A stretch of 64,000 bases of DNA from Rothia sp. SD9660Na (GTDB taxonomy: Bacteria; Actinomycetota; Actinomycetes; Actinomycetales; Micrococcaceae): contig NZ_CP125946.1 in NCBI RefSeq assembly GCF_030064065.1, forward strand, positions 310,001 to 374,000. Reading direction: 5' to 3'. The notes under the pieces were generated by a model. The model ran no database searches and was not told the DNA's origin. It was given only the letters and a program-made list of their open reading frames with translations. Of the stretch, positions 61,594 through 64,000 are shown one piece after another. A program made the translations under genes and the position numbers. Position 1 is the stretch's first letter; every line of letters starts with the position of its first letter.

Positions 61594-61812
61594 GATTGAA
61601 CTCCAACAGTACTAAGAGGATTCGCACGGATGCGAAAAGCTGACAATGACAGGTGCCCCAGAGCCCGCTGCACAGAGTGGGCTCATGCGGTCACATGATT
61701 AGTTCGGAGCGGCCAGGGCCTGGGTTTAAAAATCAGTGAAATTTTTTTTGGTTAAACCGCGCAAGCTGATGGCAACGAAATAGTAGCGTAAGAACTAAGT
61801 GAAGAGGTCAGT
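61594..61812. promoter_or_regulatory. Divergent lipoprotein-sigK / dipZ control region
   Basis: A 219-bp gap with TTCGCA (61621-61626)/TGCGAA (61631-61636) and GAGCCC (61661-61666)/GGGCTC (61679-61684) inverted repeats. SigK promoters would be expected here, but I could not fix a -35/-10 pair. Confidence 0.45.
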
Positions 61813-63510
61813 ATGGTTACTCTCTTGATATTAGGAATCCTTGGCGGTTTCATCACCGGGATTTCCCCCTGTATTTTGCCCATCCTGCCGGTGATTCTCA
61901 TGACCGGCGCCGACTCTGCCCGTACTTTCTCAGCCCTTCCCGGCGTCGGCACTTCGCCACCCCGGCGAGTATCTCCCTGGCGTCCTTACCAGGTAGTGGC
62001 TGGACTGGTGCTGAGCTTCTCCTTCTTTACCCTACTGGGCAACCTGCTTATTAAGGCTCTGAACCTCCCCCAAGATTTCTTGCGTATCAGCGGCATCGTA
62101 CTACTCATGCTGGTGGGGCTTGGTCTGCTCATACCCCGGGTGGAGCACCTGCTCGAGAAGCCCTTCAGTCGACTACCGGTTGCCTCAGTGAAGCCGCAGC
62201 GCGGAGGGTTCCTCATGGGGCTAACCCTAGGGCTGGTGTATGTGCCGTGTGCCGGGCCGGTGCTGACCGCAATCACCGTAGCCGGAGCCACAGGCACAAT
62301 CGGTGCTGAGACCGTGATGCTCACCCTAGCCTTCGCGGTGGGAACCAGCATCCCTCTGCTCTTTTTTGCACTCGCTGGCCGCGGGATCACTGAACGGGTC
62401 AAAGCCTTCCGCCGCCACCAGCGTAGCGTGCGCGCTGTATCGGGTGTGCTGCTGATGGCCTTTGCAGTAGGACTGGTGGTGGATGCCCCCGCTCGGATCC
62501 AGCGCCTGGCGCCTAACTACACGGCCTCTTTAGAGCGACAGATTGGTGAATCTGCTCAGGGCAAACTCTCCCCCGGCAATCTAGCCGGGTGCCAGGACGG
62601 CATCAGCCAGCTCCAAGACTGCGGGCCAGCCCCGGCCCTAACCGGCATCACCGGCTGGCTTAACACCGAGCCCCTCCTCCTTTCAGACCAGCGGGGAAAG
62701 GTGGTGCTCATCGACTTCTGGGCGTATTCGTGCATCAACTGTCAGCGGGCTACGCCCCACCTACAAGCCTGGTACGAGAAGTACCGTGACTACGGGCTGA
62801 CTGTAATTGGGGTACACACTCCCGAGTACGCTTTTGAACATGACCTCGATAACGTAGCCACCGGAGCGAAGGACCTAGGGATTACCTACCCGGTCGCCCA
62901 GGACAACAGCTATGTCACCTGGCGGTCCTACCAGAATCACTACTGGCCAGCCCACTATCTCATTGACGCCCAGGGTACCCTTCGCGCTATCAAATACGGT
63001 GAAGGTGGCTATGAAATTACTGAACAGCAGATTCGTGATCTCTTGCGTGAAGCTAACCCCCAGATGCAGCTGCCTGAAGCCAGTGATGTAGCCGAGGCTC
63101 CGCGGGCTCGCGACCGGTCACCAGAGACCTACCTGGGCACAAAACGCTCGGAGCACTACCAGGGCTTAGGGCCTTATCAGCAGGGAACTGCCACCTTTGA
63201 GCCGCTGGACCCGTCCCCCGGTCACTATACTCTCGGTGGTCAGTGGACGCTGACTCCTGAATATATCGAAGCGGGCCCCGGGGCTACCCTCACCGTGGAT
63301 TACGCTGCCTTGCAGATGCAGGTAGTAGTTGAGGGTCAGGGGAGCCTGACCGTGAGCGGTGATAAGTCAAGCGAGTTCGGTCAGCGTACCTTTACCGTCA
63401 ATGGGGTTCCTAATGCTGTGACCCTCATCGATAGGGACCAGCGCAGCAGTGGCGAGCTCACCTTAAGCGTTGACGAAGGGTTGCGTCTTTATTCGTTGAC
63501 ATTTTCTTAG
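61813..63510 (+). CDS. dipZ: DipZ-like protein: CcdA membrane domain, thioredoxin domain and C-terminal sandwich domain
   Basis: Predicted to carry electrons across the membrane and reduce or form disulfides outside. Of 565 residues, the N-terminal CcdA/DsbD-like domain (about 1-235) has GISPCILPILPVI and YVPCAGPVLTA with the membrane cysteines. A TlpA/thioredoxin-like domain follows (about 280-420) with CINC (C307, C310) in DFWAYSCINCQRATPHLQ. The C-terminal domain (about 435-565) has ETYLGTKRSEHYQG, as in M. tuberculosis DipZ. Its neighbour is a SigK/RskA pair. Confidence 0.92.
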   Translation: MVTLLILGILGGFITGISPCILPILPVILMTGADSARTFSALPGVGTSPPRRVSPWRPYQVVAGLVLSFSFFTLLGNLLIKALNLPQDFLRISGIVLLMLVGLGLLIPRVEHLLEKPFSRLPVASVKPQRGGFLMGLTLGLVYVPCAGPVLTAITVAGATGTIGAETVMLTLAFAVGTSIPLLFFALAGRGITERVKAFRRHQRSVRAVSGVLLMAFAVGLVVDAPARIQRLAPNYTASLERQIGESAQGKLSPGNLAGCQDGISQLQDCGPAPALTGITGWLNTEPLLLSDQRGKVVLIDFWAYSCINCQRATPHLQAWYEKYRDYGLTVIGVHTPEYAFEHDLDNVATGAKDLGITYPVAQDNSYVTWRSYQNHYWPAHYLIDAQGTLRAIKYGEGGYEITEQQIRDLLREANPQMQLPEASDVAEAPRARDRSPETYLGTKRSEHYQGLGPYQQGTATFEPLDPSPGHYTLGGQWTLTPEYIEAGPGATLTVDYAALQMQVVVEGQGSLTVSGDKSSEFGQRTFTVNGVPNAVTLIDRDQRSSGELTLSVDEGLRLYSLTFS

Positions 63511-63599
63511 CCCCTAGTGCTAGTCTCCTGCTCGTGCCTGTGGGGCTGACGAATAGGCTAATCTCTTCGGGGTAGGGGGGAGCTCTCCTACACTAAAAT

Positions 63600-63637
63600 T
63601 CTCCCCTAGGCGGGTTTCACCTAGGGGAGAGCTTTTC
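63600..63637. terminator. Convergent terminator after dipZ
   Basis: TCTCCCCTAGG (63600-63610) and CCTAGGGGAGA (63620-63630) form a perfect stem with a 9-nt loop, followed by GCTTTTC and preceded by AAAAT. It can serve dipZ and the minus-strand gene at the edge. Confidence 0.88.
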
Positions 63638-63670
63638 ATCCTTCTACGTTATAAGAGGTCTACCTGCGGA

Positions 63671-64000
63671 TTACCACCCCTTCACAAAAGCGGTTGTAGT
63701 CAGTGCGTTATTGAGAGGCAGTGTATGAGTAGCTGGCGTATTGTAAGGGGCCGGGGCGGTGTAGTACAGGCTGCCTGACTGTACAAACGAAGTAAGTTTA
63801 AAGTTGCTTTGAGGGGTGCTGTAGGCGTTGCTAATGGTGAGCGTTGCTGGCATGATGGTAGTTTGCGCATACCAGCGATTATTTCTGCCGTCATAGGCAA
63901 GTTCAAGATTTTTCGTAGTAGTCGTTATGATACGCCCGGTGAGAGTGCCACTGCCATCGGGATTAATGGTGATAGATGGTGCCTCAGCTGTCCAGGTTGA
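63671..64000 (-). CDS. Hypothetical protein, C-terminal part, cut by right window edge
   Basis: The minus strand is open from the edge (64000) to the TAA at 63671-63673, at least 109 residues. It is rich in Thr, Ser, Asn and Tyr, with ITINPDGSGTLTG, NNRWYAQTTIMPATLTI and YYTAPAPYNTPATHTLPLNN, which looks like beta-rich surface or secreted protein. No cysteine or membrane segment is seen in the visible part. The family is not recognised. Confidence 0.55.
   Translation of the reverse strand, partial: STWTAEAPSITINPDGSGTLTGRIITTTTKNLELAYDGRNNRWYAQTTIMPATLTISNAYSTPQSNFKLTSFVQSGSLYYTAPAPYNTPATHTLPLNNALTTTAFVKGW

Overview
The window looks like chromosomal DNA of a moderately high-GC actinobacterium of the Micrococcaceae, most like Rothia. 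This is inferred from gene content: an actinobacterial sialic-acid cluster, a fru operon carrying ptsI and ptsH, DUF3263 and DUF3027 proteins, paired ThrE-type exporters, DtxR- and MtrA-like regulatory logic, a SigK/RskA/DipZ locus and catecholate-siderophore genes. No rRNA operon, prophage, insertion sequence or CRISPR array was seen. One tRNA is present.

Layout. 1-11.2 kb: amino-sugar block. nagA (cut by the left edge) and nagB are divergent. A long minus-strand operon runs from a peptide/sialic-acid-type ABC importer (binding protein, permease, fused permease-ATPase, ATPase) to nanA, nanK and nanE. A divergent FadR-type regulator faces it across a perfect palindrome. Sialic acid would be imported, cleaved to ManNAc, phosphorylated, epimerised to GlcNAc-6-P, then deacetylated and deaminated to fructose-6-P. 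11.4-14.4 kb: methionine importer metQNI, ended by an unusually long stem-loop. 14.4-18.6 kb: membrane protein, HAD phosphatase, a low-GC Abi_2/HEPN defence gene preceded by a structured intergenic region, a tandem-domain histidine phosphatase and a VanZ-like protein. 18.6-24.7 kb: fruR-fruK-fruA-ptsI-ptsH, a complete fructose PTS with the general PTS enzymes.

24.8-35.1 kb: FemX-like peptidoglycan enzyme, two overlapping ThrE-like exporters, ung, small actinobacterial proteins, a CIRCE-controlled groEL without groES, an unlisted 50-residue membrane protein and rlmC. 35.1-39.1 kb: decayed remnants of two genes, then an iron-box-like site and isochorismatase, DHB dehydrogenase and isochorismate synthase genes, with a convergent phosphopantetheinyl transferase. 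The isochorismatase lacks a carrier-protein domain, and no NRPS or DHB ligase is in the window. 39.2-47.1 kb: a GNAT gene broken at two G tracts, RNase H fused to an extra domain, a WXG100 protein, a two-component system, a DUF3027 gene with an MFS transporter, and serC. 47.4 kb: a DtxR/IdeR-type regulator that could control the siderophore genes.

48.5-49.4 kb: a cell-wall NlpC/P60 protein behind a ydaO-type (c-di-AMP) riboswitch and an MtrA-like promoter site. 49.6-52 kb: small membrane proteins, tRNA-Arg(CCT) with a partly duplicated terminator, and an AbiEi/DUF559-like protein. 52-57.8 kb: pcrA, a SoxG-like orphan, sucCD. 57.9-59.7 kb: a sortase-anchored surface protein behind a perfect 23-bp Zur/Fur-like palindrome. 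59.8-63.5 kb: anti-sigma and sigma factor, a tiny Met/Glu-repeat lipoprotein and a divergent DipZ. The window ends inside a secreted-looking minus-strand gene.

The best candidate for an under-described system is the Abi_2/HEPN gene with its upstream structured RNA-like region (about 15.84-16.94 kb). Most other loci are recognisable families, sometimes in unusual arrangements.
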